DNA from: Ophthalmolycus amberensis
Taxonomy: Eukaryota; Chordata; Actinopteri; Perciformes; Zoarcidae
DNA: 64,000 nucleotides
Reading direction: 5' to 3'
NCBI GenBank assembly: GCA_024529925.1
Contig: JAFEUB010000894.1
Location: forward strand, 1,481,001 to 1,545,000
Shown: piece after piece, positions 1-13,040 of the stretch
How the letters are laid out: every line of letters begins with the position of its first letter
Numbering within the stretch: position 1 is the stretch's first letter
The notes under the pieces: model-generated
What the model saw: the letters and a program-made list of their open reading frames with translations, nothing else
Told to the model about the DNA's origin: nothing
Databases searched by the model: none
Program-made: the position numbers and the translations under genes

Positions 1-997
1 TCATCCAGGCTTCTTCCTTTGGCACCACTACAGACCATCTCTCGCTCTCCCTCGTCTGTGTTCCTCCCCTTCCCTCTTTTCCTTTCTTTCTTCCACCCAT
101 CCTCCTGCCAAGGAGCAGCCCTGCAGCTGGTCCACACGCCCTGCAGGAGGGTGGGAGCCATGTGACTCTCTCCCCCTGACCTCCTCCTCTGCTAAAAAAA
201 ATTGGCCCACCAGACGCCCACCCAGCATCTCTCTAGTATTGCTCGCCTGGGCCACATCACATACACCTGTCACTCATATATTGCCCCAGCAAATGTAACG
301 CTGACCAAAGAAGTCTTTCTCACATGTATTCAGACCCAATACGCCCATGTCCTCTCCAAAAACACACTGATAACGTCATCCACACAGTGATGCAGACTCC
401 AGTTTGTAGAAACATCCTCACTCTGGCATCCCTCTGATCTTACAAATGTTGCCCAACCCTTCTCAGTCGCTTCAAAAAAACAAAAAACAAAAAATGTTGC
501 AATGTGCTATCTGGTGTAAACTACTACGCCATATGCTGGATGAAAACTCACGACTAACGTTCACGGAGTAAAAGACCGTACTGTGCTGTAGTAAATTACA
601 GCCCTGTAGGCCCATGACCAATTTGAACAAGCAGAGAAAATGCGGCGCCAACATCTCAGATATTGCCAACTGATAGCTCTGGACTAATCTGGGTGTGCAT
701 CGGCTATTATGCAAGTCCAATAAATGTTGTGTGGATTGCAAAAAGAGAGGGAGTTTGTCTTGTACTTTCACAAATCACACTCTCTTTCTGTTGATACAAA
801 ATGTTTGAACTGAGGAGCAGTTTTTATTTTGACAGGATATCCGTTATCTTATTAGACATGTGATGGCAACAGACCAAAGTGATCTTCTCTTTTTATATGT
901 GTGATGCCAAACCTTTACTGTCAACTGTGATCAGCAACATCCAAATGATAACGGTTGTCAATAATGCCCATAGTGAAAGTGACCAGTTATTTACTAT
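1..997. other. kat6a intron sequence, nothing else recognised
   Basis: This stretch lies 3' of the first kat6a coding exon in transcript sense. I looked for the next exon (PHD finger region with CxxC/HxxC spacing) and saw none on either strand. The open frames here have no recognisable domain. No repeats longer than short A-runs were noticed. Confidence 0.6.
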
Positions 998-2637
998 CTA
1001 TAGCATCATATCAATGTGTGTAGGTTTAAGGTGAATGCACACCTGTTGGTGTTGGTGACAGATGTACACGTGCAGAGACATTACCTTGTCTTTCTCGTGG
1101 GGCAACAACCGGACTGGTGGCAGTGATCCCAGAGACACCGTCCCGGTCCCGTCGTCTAGGCAGCTGCTACGGCTGATGAGCTGGAACAGTGGCCCCTGCT
1201 TCGCCACGCGTCCATGGGCCACGGCCCTCTTCAGGGCCACCCTCAGCTGCTGGTGGAAGAGGCCAGACCCCATAGAGCCGCTGCTTGACAAGTAGGCCGC
1301 CACGTCAGCCTGGCACTTGAGAAAGCGCTCGATGTTCTTTAAGCTGGAGCCACCGGGCTCATGGAGCCCCTCCAGTGCCCGCTTGAGCAACTTGTTCCAG
1401 TCCAGTCCCGGTTTCTTCCCAGAATGGGAGTGAGAACTACCTCCGCCACTGCTGCCGCCGCCGCCGCCGCCACCACCACCACCACCACCGCCACCGCCGC
1501 CGCCGCCGCCGCTGTTGCTGCCGCCACCACCTCCACCTCCTCCTCCTCCTCCTCCTCCACCCCCTCCTCCTCCACCTCCTCCGCCTCCTCCAGAGCTGCC
1601 ACTACCTTTGGGCTTGGGCAGAGCCAAGCGCCCCGGGTTGTCAGGGTCCTTGTAGGAGTTGAGACCTTTGTTTGTGACCTTTAGGATGGTACCATCCTTG
1701 ACGCTGAGCTCCAACTGCTCCAGAACCGTTTTGCGATCCAGGCTATGGGACATGGAGACCGCATTGCAAATGCGATCCTCTGATGGTCGCTGCTTCTGCT
1801 TCTTCACCTTCTTGATGGCCTCCACGATCCATTGAGTGTACATTGGGTTGGCCAGTTTCACCATGGCTACGGTCTGGGTGGGTGCAGGGGCCTTGAGGCC
1901 TTACCACACACAAAAAAGGACTGTACGCCAAGGAAACACCTGGCCTGCGCCGTAGCGCCGCCGCCTCCTCTTTCTCGTTGCCCTCTGCCTGCGTACTAAC
2001 CCTTGTCCTGGGGTCGCACAGAGAGTCCCTCAGAAGCTGAGTGTGAGCAGCACGGTAATGAGCAGCTGAACATAGCACAAACCCCCTGAGCCAACTCTCC
2101 ACCTGGTAAAATACAGCCCACCTACCCACCGCCCACCGCCGACTCCCAGTCAGGTGAACGTCCCTGACAAGAAGCAGGGGGAGTGGAGGAAGTTGCAGGT
2201 CAATTAGCAACTTAAACTCCCACAGCACACAATGTAGAGTAGATCTTGGCGATAAGAAGAGCTTGAAAAAAGAAAAAAGAAAAAGAAGAAGGTGTCCCAC
2301 TTTCCAAAACACCTATTCACAAAAAATAAACCCTGTCCAGTGAGGTTCCCGTTACTGGCAAACTAGCCAATTCTCAATACGAGTCGGTGAAGATGATCAT
2401 AGTCTCCATGACATGAAATTAGTGTTTCAATGATAAAGGGGAGGGCAATACAGTAATGATGTTTTCTGTAGATTCCACAAGCTTCCACGTTTCCTCGTTC
2501 CTTCTCGCTGTGCTTTACTCTTCCAGCATGCCGGGGCTTCTGAGCTCTGGGACGAAAAAGGTATCTCAACCCAGGGAGCAGTCACAGCCGATCACCTTCA
2601 CGCCTATTGCACTTCAGTAGCTGACAAACCCTGCAAG

Positions 2638-2686
<49 letters not shown>

Positions 2687-4340
2687 CAGAGGTTAATACA
2701 ACTTTTGCAGAAACACTTTCAATAAAGTGAGAAAAAATATGGTAACACAGCTATGTCTTGAAACAAAGATGTGTTTAAATGAGATACAGACAACCTTATA
2801 GAGGGCTTTTATAAGCACTGACACACCATACTTTTCCCTCACACAGATATATAAACAAAGCCATGCGTGCCCACAGAAAGCACCATGAGGATTGGCCCAT
2901 GCACTACTAACAAACTGGATATTGGGGAAGAGGAAGGATCACATCCCTGGTGATTGTTACCCCCTGACAGATTGCTAATCACAGCCAGAATAATACAAAA
3001 ATCGACAACTAACAGGCAACGTTAAGACCATAACTTCTAACAACCAGTAGAAAACGGCACAAATGTGTCATAATGATGGAAATGACGAGCTATAAAAGTG
3101 TAAACAACATCATCCTAAAAATCTGCACCAGCAAGTTGACCATTGGCTAACTTAGTTGGGTTGCTATGGTAAACATGATGCAGTCAAAACACAGACTGTT
3201 AGCAAACATTAGCTGAGGAGCTAGCTGTAAACCAAAGCTGAATCCATTGCCGCATTGACAAACTGTTTCCTACGGTGCGGTTTACTCTCACCGACATGAT
3301 ATTAGATGGCCAAAAATCTGACAACAAGCCTTCCCGCTTACTGCTGTTGTTTAGCAAGCTACATTAAAAGCTAGCCAACGAGCTAACGTTACGATAATGT
3401 TCCTAACGTTAGTCGCTAACCCCGAAATGTAAACAGCACGAAACGAGGAGTTAGCCAGAGCTCCAGCTAAAACATAAAGACACCGGTTTCCTTTCGACAG
3501 ACGTTCCAGACAAACACTAACCATCACACCGCAGCACACACGGCGAATAATCTCATTTTGAATGTCATTCGGATATTAACGTGAGATCGCGGCCTTGTAA
3601 AAAAGGCACAATGCAACTTGCAGACGGCCATCTCGGCTAGCGGGCAAGTGCAAAAAAAATAAGACATCATAGCGGTGGATTGTGCAGCGCTACATGTTCT
3701 CCGGCCTCCTTCCCAGCGAGGAGCCTCTGCCCGCGGAGACGAGTCCCTACGAGCGGTCCCCACCTCGCTGACTTCCTCCCTCCACCAGCCGCCCTCCCAC
3801 GTAACACTACAGCCTGCGGTGCGGAGAAAACAAGGCCGCTGGAGAAGCTAGGCCTCGGCTCCCCCCTCCGTACCCCCCACACCCACCTCCGCGATCATCA
3901 TCCCTCACGTACCCCTCTCTCCCGCTACCTCTCGCGGTTCCCCAGAAAGCCCGAGCTGGTCCGGTTCTGGTTTCCGAAGGAAGCTCGCGGAAAGGCAGAC
4001 CCGTGTTTAAAAAAAAAATCCCATGTTCCCCCAATCCGGCTTTCGCTGCTACTCACCGGAATTTCTTGTCGAGCCGCCGAGGAGAAGGTGCCAAAACCGT
4101 GCGAAACGGAGACAACAACAAGCCAAAAAATGCAGCCACAGACCAGGGGTTCTAGAGCCGACGCCATCTTTGAGTGAAACAGGAGCACGGCTGGTGGGGG
4201 AGGGGGGAACACTGAACCGTCAGGCAGGGCCAAGGGACCGTCTGCATGGTGCGAGGCGAAGATCCAGGGGAAGAAAAATCCACTGCAAGGCGCGGGGGGC
4301 GGCGGCGCTGTGCTGTTGCTATGAGAGGGGTGTGGATATT
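998..4340 (-). CDS. kat6a: kat6a gene, 5' portion (histone acetyltransferase MOZ)
   Basis: Gene-level entry. KAT6A is the catalytic subunit of the nuclear MOZ/MORF-BRPF complex that acetylates histone H3 at developmental promoters. Only the 5' part is present: a CpG-rich promoter and 5'UTR exon ending at 4057, an intron of about 2.2 kb, and the first coding exon (998-1864 as open frame, spliced end at 1085). The double PHD finger, MYST acetyltransferase domain and acidic/Met-rich tail must lie left of position 1. The assignment to KAT6A rather than KAT6B rests on diagnostic stretches such as RPSEDRICNAVS, KDGTILKV, GLNSYKDPDNPGR and ALPKPK, which fit KAT6A better by memory of both families. 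Confidence 0.88.
1085..1864 (-). CDS. kat6a: kat6a first coding exon: winged helix 1, Gly-rich linker, winged helix 2
   Basis: ATG at 1864 opens MVKLANPMYTQWIVEAIKKV, the family N-terminus. Residues 1-77 are the first winged helix (SAMD1-like). Around residues 155-230 is the second, H1/H5-like winged helix (LDWNKLLKRALEGL ... FHQQLRVALKRAVAHGR). In the related proteins these modules bind DNA, including unmethylated CpG DNA. The exon ends with LPPVRLLPHEKDK at a GT donor (gtaatg, base 1084), so the open frame to 998 runs into the intron. Between the two modules are two Gly runs (24 and 19 codons, split by Ser-Asn-Ser) that mammalian KAT6A lacks. The 5' edge of the exon is probably at 1873, after acceptor cacccag. 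Confidence 0.9.
1448..1600 (-). repeat. Trinucleotide repeat encoding polyglycine in kat6a
   Basis: On the plus strand this is a GCC/CCA/TCC triplet array. On the minus strand it reads as GGC, GGT and GGA codons: Gly x24 at 520-591 past base 1000, SNS, then Gly x19, then a Ser/Gly/His spacer. Synonymous mixing of GGA, GGT and GGC shows that the tract is not a pure recent expansion. It lies in frame and does not disturb the flanking winged-helix modules. Confidence 0.95.
1874..4056 (-). other. kat6a intron 1
   Basis: The interval lies between the presumed 5'UTR exon donor (minus-strand gtgagt, bases 4056-4051) and the acceptor cacccag before the coding exon. It contains a CA/GA microsatellite at 2642-2686. 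Around 3.14-3.43 kb there is a cluster of gttagc/gctaac hexamers. The right-hand kilobase is CpG-rich and may contain promoter or enhancer elements. An additional untranslated exon cannot be excluded. Confidence 0.5.
2642..2686. repeat. CA then GA microsatellite
   Basis: About 15 CA units are followed directly by about 7 GA units, inside kat6a intron 1. Confidence 0.95.
4057..4340 (-). promoter_or_regulatory. kat6a: kat6a CpG promoter and 5'UTR exon 1
   Basis: From 3.65 to 4.34 kb the sequence is GC- and CpG-rich with several runs suited to an island promoter. On the minus strand it contains aaagatggcgtc (4170-4159), a match to the YY1-type element found just downstream of many TSSs. A consensus donor follows (ATTCCG then gtgagt, exon end 4057). 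This fits a first exon of kat6a. The 5' limit is not determinable; 4340 is only an outer guess. An ATG inside the YY1-like site is in frame with the kat6a coding frame if spliced directly to 1873. Confidence 0.5.
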
Positions 4341-4610
4341 GCTTGAGCACATGAAATGGAAGAAAGGGACAGATGGTGGTGGTGTTGGAGGGAAAAAAAA
4401 GAAAAAGAGAGGATAGGTGTTCTCGCATTCTCTGCTGTACTACAACTAGGCCTACATAGGGGGAGATTCAAGGGAGCGTCTGCATTTTGCCCAGCAGTTG
4501 TAAATAAAAAGAAGAAAAAAAAAATCAAAGCCAATGAGCGTGCCTTAACGTTAGAGGGTATTTAAAGATCAAAGTGAGACACCCCTCCACACTGCAGTCT
4601 ATTGTAGCTG

Positions 4611-4650
<40 letters not shown>
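4611..4650. repeat. (TG)n microsatellite
   Basis: About 20 TG units, just upstream of the kat6a promoter. Confidence 0.95.
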
Positions 4651-4653
<3 letters not shown>

Positions 4654-7600
4654 AAGCTACAGATGGGAACAGAGTCACACAGATCCAATCCTTCACAGAT
4701 GATCAGATGTTACAGTGCAGCTATCCGGAGTATTACAGCACATGATAAAGCATGTTATTTTGCACAGTAGTCTGCTAATGCATTGCTCGTCAGACTGTAA
4801 AACAGAGTATTATATTTCCATCAAAGAAAATGATTATGTAAACTGTCTGCTGTCAATCCACCTTGTTACATTTCATCCTATGACAGCTGAGCTTCACACA
4901 TTTTCCTTCTCATTTATGTTCGCAGAAAGGTTTTTTTTTTTTTGAACAGCTCTCGGTGCAACATAAATCACAGCATCTGGTGACAGATGGAAGCAACATA
5001 ATGTAAATGTATCACTGTGAATCTGCAGTGTGCTCAATTTAAAAGTAATTTGCACTTAAAATATGCTTAATACAAGTTGTAGATAATTTCAGGCCGAATA
5101 TATGTTGTGGAAAATTAAAAACTACATTGTGAATAGTGAGACTATTAATCGTGGCGGCTCAGAAGACGCAGAGTTCTGCACAAGGATTGATAAACTATCA
5201 CATGTTGCCCCGTATAGTTTATGAATATGCCTTGGGGAAATTTGAACAACTTTAGCACAGCCTTCTCATTCAGAAGAAAAACAATCAGAGGGACACCGGT
5301 TTTGCTGCTTCAACTTCATGATCATAGTGACACAGAGGCACTTGTGTTGGAAATCTGGCAGCAATCTTCCTTTTCTATTACAGGCTAACACTGAAAGCTC
5401 CCTGGGTGAAAATTAAATTATCTGCAGCTTTGTGTCAAATGATGCAGTACAGCAGTCCTCAGAGGCAGATTATAGAGTGTCTTATAGGGAGCAATTAGAA
5501 CTGAGGTTTTCCCATGTTAGAGGTGTCTTGTGAGAGGGTGAACCGCTGTCAGCGCAGTGGTGATCAAATAAAACCGGTAAGGTCACACTTTACCCGCTGT
5601 TTGTCTTGCACTTCTTGGGGGACCGATAAATCACGTTTCAACGACGAGGCACTAATTATAATCAGCGGCAGTGTTATTACACAGATAAATAGTGTGAAGC
5701 GTTAACACGTGAACGGCTATTAGTACGCCTCCTGAGGACTCACATATTACATTAGTGTGTACAGTAGGCCAGCGAACAGATGGACTATACTCAGGAGAAG
5801 CTTGCACCGTATCTATCGCTCCCCGCCATGAATAAATAATGTTGTGTGCCATGATCTACAGCAGAGGCCATGTTCAACAATACACAACAACAGAAACAAA
5901 CTAACCGGGTGGGGTGCGAGGGTGGAGGAGTATATAGGGAGTCATTTCATTGTAATTGTGATCAGATAATATGGATTTTCTGTCAGAAAAATGGAGGCAG
6001 AGGCACAACTTGAAGACCTGTACAGTACTTATTCCAAATGAGTGCTGTCAACCGACGCAGTAGTTAGAGGAATGAGGACGGAGATATAAAGGAGGGTGCA
6101 TTTGCGTAATTTAATTTACACATATTGTTATTGGAGTCGACTCATCTTTTATAAGATGTTATAAATTGTTATGGGACAACTTTTACAGCAAACTTACTTG
6201 TGCACGATGTAAAAGTGCTGTATCCTTTTCAAATGAGTAAACATGAAGCTGAAACGAGGAGCCCATTCATTGATTGACAGAAAAAGAATGGGCAACAATT
6301 CTGTTTGTAGATTAATCGTTTTAAAGGAATAGCGCAACAATTTGGTGACCACCTGGCTCTGGTAGAGCTCACCAGAGTGCTGATGACTGTAAATTAGCAT
6401 GGCACTGGTTCCCTCGACAAAAAGCCATTATTGCAGAAGTAATCCTGTTTGGAAAAGAATGAACGACAGACGAGTTGAGAATGAAAAACAACAGTCATTT
6501 GCATTCCTAAAACAGGCATTTATGCTTAAAATGTAACATTTTTGGTTAATGGTGGTTTTGATTCGTGCACCTTTTCACTTACCACTGCTACCCCGCATAA
6601 AGGAGAATCTTATTATCTATAATTCCTGTTTTAAGGCATTGGTTTCTCAAATATGAACAGGCTCTGATCATCTGGTTGAAAAACAAATTAACATTTCGCC
6701 TTGGGTAATACAATAAGCCCACAACCACAAATGGATGTTTTGATATTCCGACCCTTGGCTTGCATTCTATCTTTGGTGGAGAAAAGGAGACAAGTAATCC
6801 TTAGCTTACTTTCATCCCCTTAATCCCTCCTTTTTTAATTTCTATTCTCTGAGCATCCACCTGCTAGGGGCCCCGAGCCCCCAGCACCAGTGTCCACCTG
6901 CCCCCCTGCAACCCTCCCCTCTACAGCACACACACACACACAGACACACACACACACAAACACATTCCACCTGATGCACAGCAGCACCTCCTGCTCTCCA
7001 GGCCTGCTGTCGGGCCTGCTGGCTCCTGCTCTGCTCCACTTCTTCCTGCCTCGAATTTAAAAGCTGGACTTTTGCCAATCCAAATAAACGTACAGCATCC
7101 CTTTCGGTAAAAAAAAACCCAAAAACGTTCACGCTACGATTACCATGCTTGTCTAGTTGTTGTAGCTGTTGTTACCATATTTTTGATTGTAAGCTGGTTT
7201 CCACTCAGCCTATACATCGGTGTTGCTGTTGTTTATATTTTTAATCCTTTTGCAGTTACATGTATCCCCTATTGTGAAGTGTACTACTGTAATCTGATGG
7301 ATTGCTTGTTTCGGTTCAGTAAATGAGGATGTTTATAGTGAGTCCACCTGAGGGGACATTTTCCAAGTAAAGAAGGCCTCTTGACACATACTATATTCAA
7401 TAACAACCCATACTGAATCCCTGGAAGCTTTCTGTATTGTGAAAAAAGGCATGTCTATATAGTGTGAATTGTTGAGAACGGACAAAATAAGACATTATAA
7501 TAGAAGGGACTCAGCTTAAAGGACAATTGGAAACGCATTTTCTCTCGCTGATGCCTTTTACTTTCTCAACAAAAAAAGGAAGTATGAATGTTGAGTGGCG

Positions 7601-8748
7601 CTGGGAGTAAGTAGCAGTCAATGTGTGCCACCGACCGTGCAGACGACATTTCTGAGTTCCTGTTTTTTTGGGTGATGACTGGAGTTCTGCTCTCCGATAG
7701 CCGGGGCAGTGTCCAGGACGGCTTTTTTTTCGTCTTTTTGTCCGTGTGAAACTAGCAAGCTTCCTGCTGTGGCTGGCTGGCTGGCTGCCAAGTCCCCAAA
7801 CACCCCTCTACCCAAACTCCAACTCCAAACCCCCTCCCTTCCTGAAAAGCGCTGAAACGTACAACGGAAATTTCCAGGGCCTGTCCGCCCGAGAGCGTGC
7901 CCCCACCCATCCAGTGACCCCCACCACCATCCAAACCCCTCCTCCCAACCTCCCTCCCTGTGGCCCCCTGCTCCCTCCTCCCCTGCCTTGAAACCAAAGA
8001 GGACAGAGAGCAGCTGGAAGGTGAAGTGCAGCTTGCCGGCGCTGAGCTGAAAAGTCCAGCCAGACACCTCTCGTGTGCCCTCCAATTCCTCGTGTCTGAA
8101 ATCTCCCTGAAAACACCACCTCCTTCACTTGAACCCAGAAGTGCTTAAGAGTGCCGCAGAGTACTCTTGTACGCCAGACATAAGCGGCGGAGAGACGGGG
8201 AGGCAAATGTGGAGAACTACTCTGTTTGACAAATCAATTGTCCTCCTGTGGTTAACAGTTGTTTTAAGTGTATGTACATCTCAAGCAGGGGCCTCTGACA
8301 GGGCCATTAAGATGCACAAATAGCTCTGACTTTAACACTATTAGGTACAAAAGAACGAGTCAGGGTAATCGATATTGCTCAAGCGAGAAAACCCCTGACA
8401 CATCTATTTCTTAGTTTCCAAGGCAAGCGTCATAAGGTGGCTGTATTGAATCAGGTAGTCTCTTTGAGATCTAGGTTTTTAAGAGAGATCTGATAGCAAA
8501 ACCACAAATTGTGATTTTTACACTTCCGTTTGCGTACACAAACGAAGATAAACATGTTGATTAGTGAGCTTTACAAGTGCTGTAGGGTGTTACCTAGGTT
8601 CTCTTTTCATTTTGAACTGTAGGATTTTGTGGTCACTTCCTTTCTCCACTTCCTGCCTCCAATACACCCCCACGTTTTTTGTTAGTCCTGGTCCCATCTC
8701 TGGTAACACGAGCCAGTGCTTTGCTTCATCACTCACCAATGCTGTGTA

Positions 8749-8788
8749 TGGCAGCCTGGCAGCCTGGCAGCCTGGCAGCCTGGCAGCC
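8749..8788 (+). repeat. 8-bp tandem repeat tggcagcc, five exact copies
   Basis: Five perfect back-to-back copies of an 8-mer. Three of the frames give the short peptides AWQPGSLA and the like, but there is no support for coding. Confidence 0.95.
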
Positions 8789-9308
8789 TAACTCTTCTGG
8801 TTTTACGACCAAGCGGCCGTTATTGGCAAAACAAACAACAACAAACCAGACAAGTCAAGACAGTGAAGAAAAAAGCAGGGAGTCAATCTAAGTACTGTTC
8901 TTGATCCAATGAAAGTGGAAACAATAAAGATGGCCTCCTCCTTGCCTTTTTACTTTCCATTGGTACTGGAGGTTTGTTGCGTTCACCCTGCTGAAACAGC
9001 ATCAAAGCACTTTGTCTTAAGAGTGAACAAGTTAATCTATGGCGACACAGCTGCACCACAGCAACCATATCCCATGATCCCTTGTTTGCCTGTTTAGTAT
9101 TATCCAGACCTCCCACATTACAGGCTCCTTCCCAAGTCCAAGCCACAGAGTTTTGGAGTATGGGAGCTCTGCAGCAGTTTGCAGAGCAGGATGCACCACA
9201 GACAACAATTCCGCCTCCAGGACTCTCTCATACACACATTCCTGTGGGCCTGGTGGTGGTGGTGGTGGGGGGGGGACTTAACCTCTGGAGCTCAGCAGGC
9301 TTTGTCTA

Positions 9309-9327
9309 CCCCCCCCCCCCCCCCCCG
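9309..9327. repeat. C homopolymer tract
   Basis: A run of about 18 C in a pyrimidine-rich stretch. A second such run lies at about 9807-9824. Both are likely assembly-sensitive. Confidence 0.85.
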
Positions 9328-10435
9328 TCCCCCCTCCCTCCACCTCCATCTCTCACAGGCTACCCCCACCTTTTTACCGAGCGCTCACTGACACAACAAG
9401 CTTTTTCTCACACCAGAAACAGAACGTGAAGGCCTCCCTAATCTATTCCATTAAGAGTCAGGAGAGACATTTATGTCAAAAGGGATATGTTGGCTAATGG
9501 GCGAGTGAACGCAAATGATGTGATGCCTTAATTTCACCAATGTGAGCCATGCAATACATATTAAAACCCTTTCGGTTCGCAGTCATTTATATTAACGATA
9601 CCACTTTCAGATTACTGCAGGGTAATGGGGACAAAAAGTGAACATTTCCATGAATGATGAGCCCTCCGTGGTCGTTGTAAATTGCATTACAGAGGCAGTA
9701 ATGATCTGTGTTGTTGTTACGTAAACTGTGTTGAATCACTTATTCATTCAATACGGACCCTAATTGAATAATTAGATCCTTGGCTGTGTAAAGACATGCA
9801 TGTCGCCCCCCCCCCCCCCCCCCCGCGCTACCAAGAGGCAACAGATGGAGCATGTTATGTAATCATATTGATGTAAATTAAAATCTCAGATTATCCCGAG
9901 AGACGTGTAACAGAGTGACATGCTTATACATATCACACTGAAGGTGATAAATACCTTCAGTCCTTCGGGATAGCAGTATCTTGGCCATGGTGACACTGAC
10001 AGAGGGCTTGCTGTGTTTTTCATATGGAGAAAGACAACAGAAAAGGCTGCTGGGGAGTGATGATAATATCGCGTCTCATCCATCCAGGTTTTCCGCTTCC
10101 AGACTAGAACAGGCAGCTACAGGGATGAAGTGGAGGGTAAACTCATGAACAATTGTTTTACAGCTTTTTTTTATATGTGGGATACGTATCAATAAATGTA
10201 TTGGCTGATGTACATGAACATTCTAAGAGTGATATATACTGGATTTGTATTCATTGATGTTTTTTTGCCTTGTGTAGTTTGCCTTACAAAAGACACATTT
10301 TGCTATGTTGAAATTGGAGAACCCACTTACACACCGAGCCAATATACACAGTAGCATTTTAATAATATTACATGTATATTTTAATTTTCTTTGACTCTTC
10401 CCCGAGCGCCACCATGACGTTGACATTCATGTTTT

Positions 10436-10770
10436 TAAGTGAAATGTCTCAACAGCTACTGGATGTATTGCCATGACATTTGGGACACACATTTACGTCC
10501 CCCTCGGGTGGCTTGTTATGACGTTGGTGATCTTTTGACTTTTTATTTAATGCCATCACAAGGTCAAAATTTGTATTTGTCGTATACTTTGGTTTGAATA
10601 CCATAATATAATGTGACATTATCATCAACCTCAGCTTTGCTTTGTGTTCAGTGCTTAGTAGCACATGATAGCACGCTAAAAGGCGAAACTAAAATGAACA
10701 TGAAGCATGAACATGAACATGGACATTATACCCGGTAAACATCAGCATGTTAACATTGTCGGTTTTGTCA
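10436..10770 (+). repeat. Interspersed teleost repeat, forward copy
   Basis: Phrases such as gaaatgtctcaacagctact, attgccatgacatttggga and aaacatcagcatgttaacat match a repeat family that I know as very abundant in teleost genomes. A diverged copy in the opposite orientation lies at 13,041-13,120. Family name not assigned. Confidence 0.55.
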
Positions 10771-11324
10771 CATTTCTTTCTCAAATCTTTTAAAACCCGT
10801 ATCCTAATTATTATTCTAATTGCACACTATAGCCTTTCAAGCGAAGCCTCATCATATGCCACCATCTGTTTCTCTGCACGTATTGGATTCATCTCTTTTC
10901 ACCACAACATGTCTCCGTTCTCCGTGCACAAAAAAGCAAGTACAAATGCAAAAGCTTGGATGTAACTTTCAGCTCTGACCATCATGACCGGAGCAAGTAA
11001 CAGCCAGTCCACACAGAGGCTGCCACAGAGCTCCAGCGCCAGTGAACTTCCCTCTTCAAGGTCATCAGTCCAAGTAACTTAACTTAACCCCGCCTTGGCA
11101 GTCACTCCAGCCTGGCCCCCGAGGCTGTGAGTCCTTCCCTGACCCACAGAATCACAACATCCCCTTTTACTGCAGCGGAGGCCTGGAAGTCATCACTGAT
11201 ACGGGCAACACACAGGGAGCTCTGAGGTCATCAATAATGACTCCATTTACTTAACACCGAACCAAACACCTGCTCATTTATCATGGCTGGCACATGTCAG
11301 CCTAAACCCATTGCTCAAAGAGGA

Positions 11325-11350
11325 GCCAGCCAGCCAGCCAGCCAGCCAGC
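11325..11350. repeat. (GCCA)n microsatellite
   Basis: Six and a half copies of gcca in the kat6a-cdca2 intergenic region. Confidence 0.95.
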
Positions 11351-13040
11351 GCAGATCTTGATCAGGTCACCTCCGGCTCTGAGAGGGCTTCAGTGAGTCG
11401 ATTGATACACAGAAAACACACAAAGTTAAGTGCTAATACTTCCACAGTCATGCTGGTAAATCCTGGACGCTGCCTAAGTGTGTGCGTGGATGTCATACCT
11501 GGATTTTACTCGGTAGAATGAAGCTGTTGTAAGCATATTCTTTTATAGCTCTTAGCATATTGTAATTCAAGCGATATGAGCGAAAAATTTGCTCTGTTTT
11601 CAGGCTTTCGAAAATCGAGCCCATGACGACAGATTTTGGGCAATCACAGGTCATTTCAGAGAGAGGGCGTTGCTATTTTTCTACAATCGCAGATGTGCAT
11701 CCCTTCAGATGAACTCTTGCAACATTTTTGCGCGACCTCTCTAATAGCTTAGCATTCCGCTTGAGCTCACCGCCGCGGCGCAGCTGTGACGGCTAGCAGA
11801 AGGCTAACCTATTCGCTAAGTTGTCTGTCCATCTCTGAAACCATTCTCCGATACTGTATCTAGCTAGAGCCTCAAATCGCAGTATGCTATCTCATAGGAC
11901 CTTACAGGCCCACACGTTTGCAAAAATAAAACAGGACGGTGGTATATATATAACGGCATCGGGATCACGATCGGGATAATGTTTGAAATGTCCCGTACAG
12001 TGATTGTTTAGTGGTAGGGGGTTAGGACAGAGAGGGGAGATCAGAAAGCTGCATGAATAGAGCTGTATTTTAAATTCTAGCTTCTTTTGGGGGACCTTTT
12101 CCAGAAAACTGCCGTACCACTTGCCTCACGATGCCAAAAAATGCCTACCCCAGCTTTAAGTATTACTGCTACAGGTTGCACTTTACGGGCGATTATTTTA
12201 ACACTTCTATGATTCGGTCCCATAAAAAAAAAGATAAAATCCGCCTATGTCACAAGTGTGTTTCATATTCTGTCTTCAGCTTCTGCACTAGTTTCTGTTT
12301 TTCACAACAACATCTTGAGAGAGAGCGATACTGAACTGTCACACTCTGATAATCGACACTATATCTACGGATGGGTGACAAATAAAAGGAAAAACCTGAA
12401 TAAATAAGTGAGGAAACCAAATGAATGCACATCATTACAACAGGAGCAGAGGTTCTTTGAATGATTTGTTTCTCCCAGGAGAGTAGAGCGGAGAATATAT
12501 TACAAGGAACATTGATGATTCTCTGGAGGCTCGTGATGGCCAAACACTCTCTTTAAAAAAAAATGTTTTCTTTCTTTTGTGAGCTAAATGTATTTATAAG
12601 TGAAATGTCACATATGTCTTATTCACATATTATTATAAACTCACAGAAAGTCTTTTACTACATAACTGTGACTGGTATCTGTGGAACCAGACGTCAGGCA
12701 ACTTTGTGTACTGTACACAAAGCTTTTGTACAGTAGAACATTGCAATATTCTAAAATGAAGAGTGCTTGGTACAATGTGTCACTGTTACATCTTTAATTG
12801 TTGACATATTCGCAGCTGATGAGGCGAGGTGTTTTTAAATGAACAGGGGAATACATAGTTAACATAACTGGGTGTCAATTAGTGAAATGATTGCATTACA
12901 AAAAACATATTGTCTAACTTATCTCCTGATCTAGCCATGAAGATAGTCATTTGTGGTTTTACTCTCCCTTAATATACTACAGGTTATTAATGGGATTTAA
13001 TTCATAGTACCCACAGCATTGAAACTGATTGACCGAGCTA

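Noticed and set aside
1361..1684. Plus-strand Ala/Thr-rich open frame
   Set aside because: It is the antisense shadow of the kat6a polyglycine exon.
3680..4428. Several overlapping open frames in the kat6a promoter region as separate genes
   Set aside because: GC-rich CpG-island sequence has few stops. One of them is used only for the in-frame upstream ATG discussion.
6310..6350. Third copy of the TIR repeat (ttttaaaggaatagcgcaac)
   Set aside because: Only a short terminal-like phrase is present, which is too little to call.
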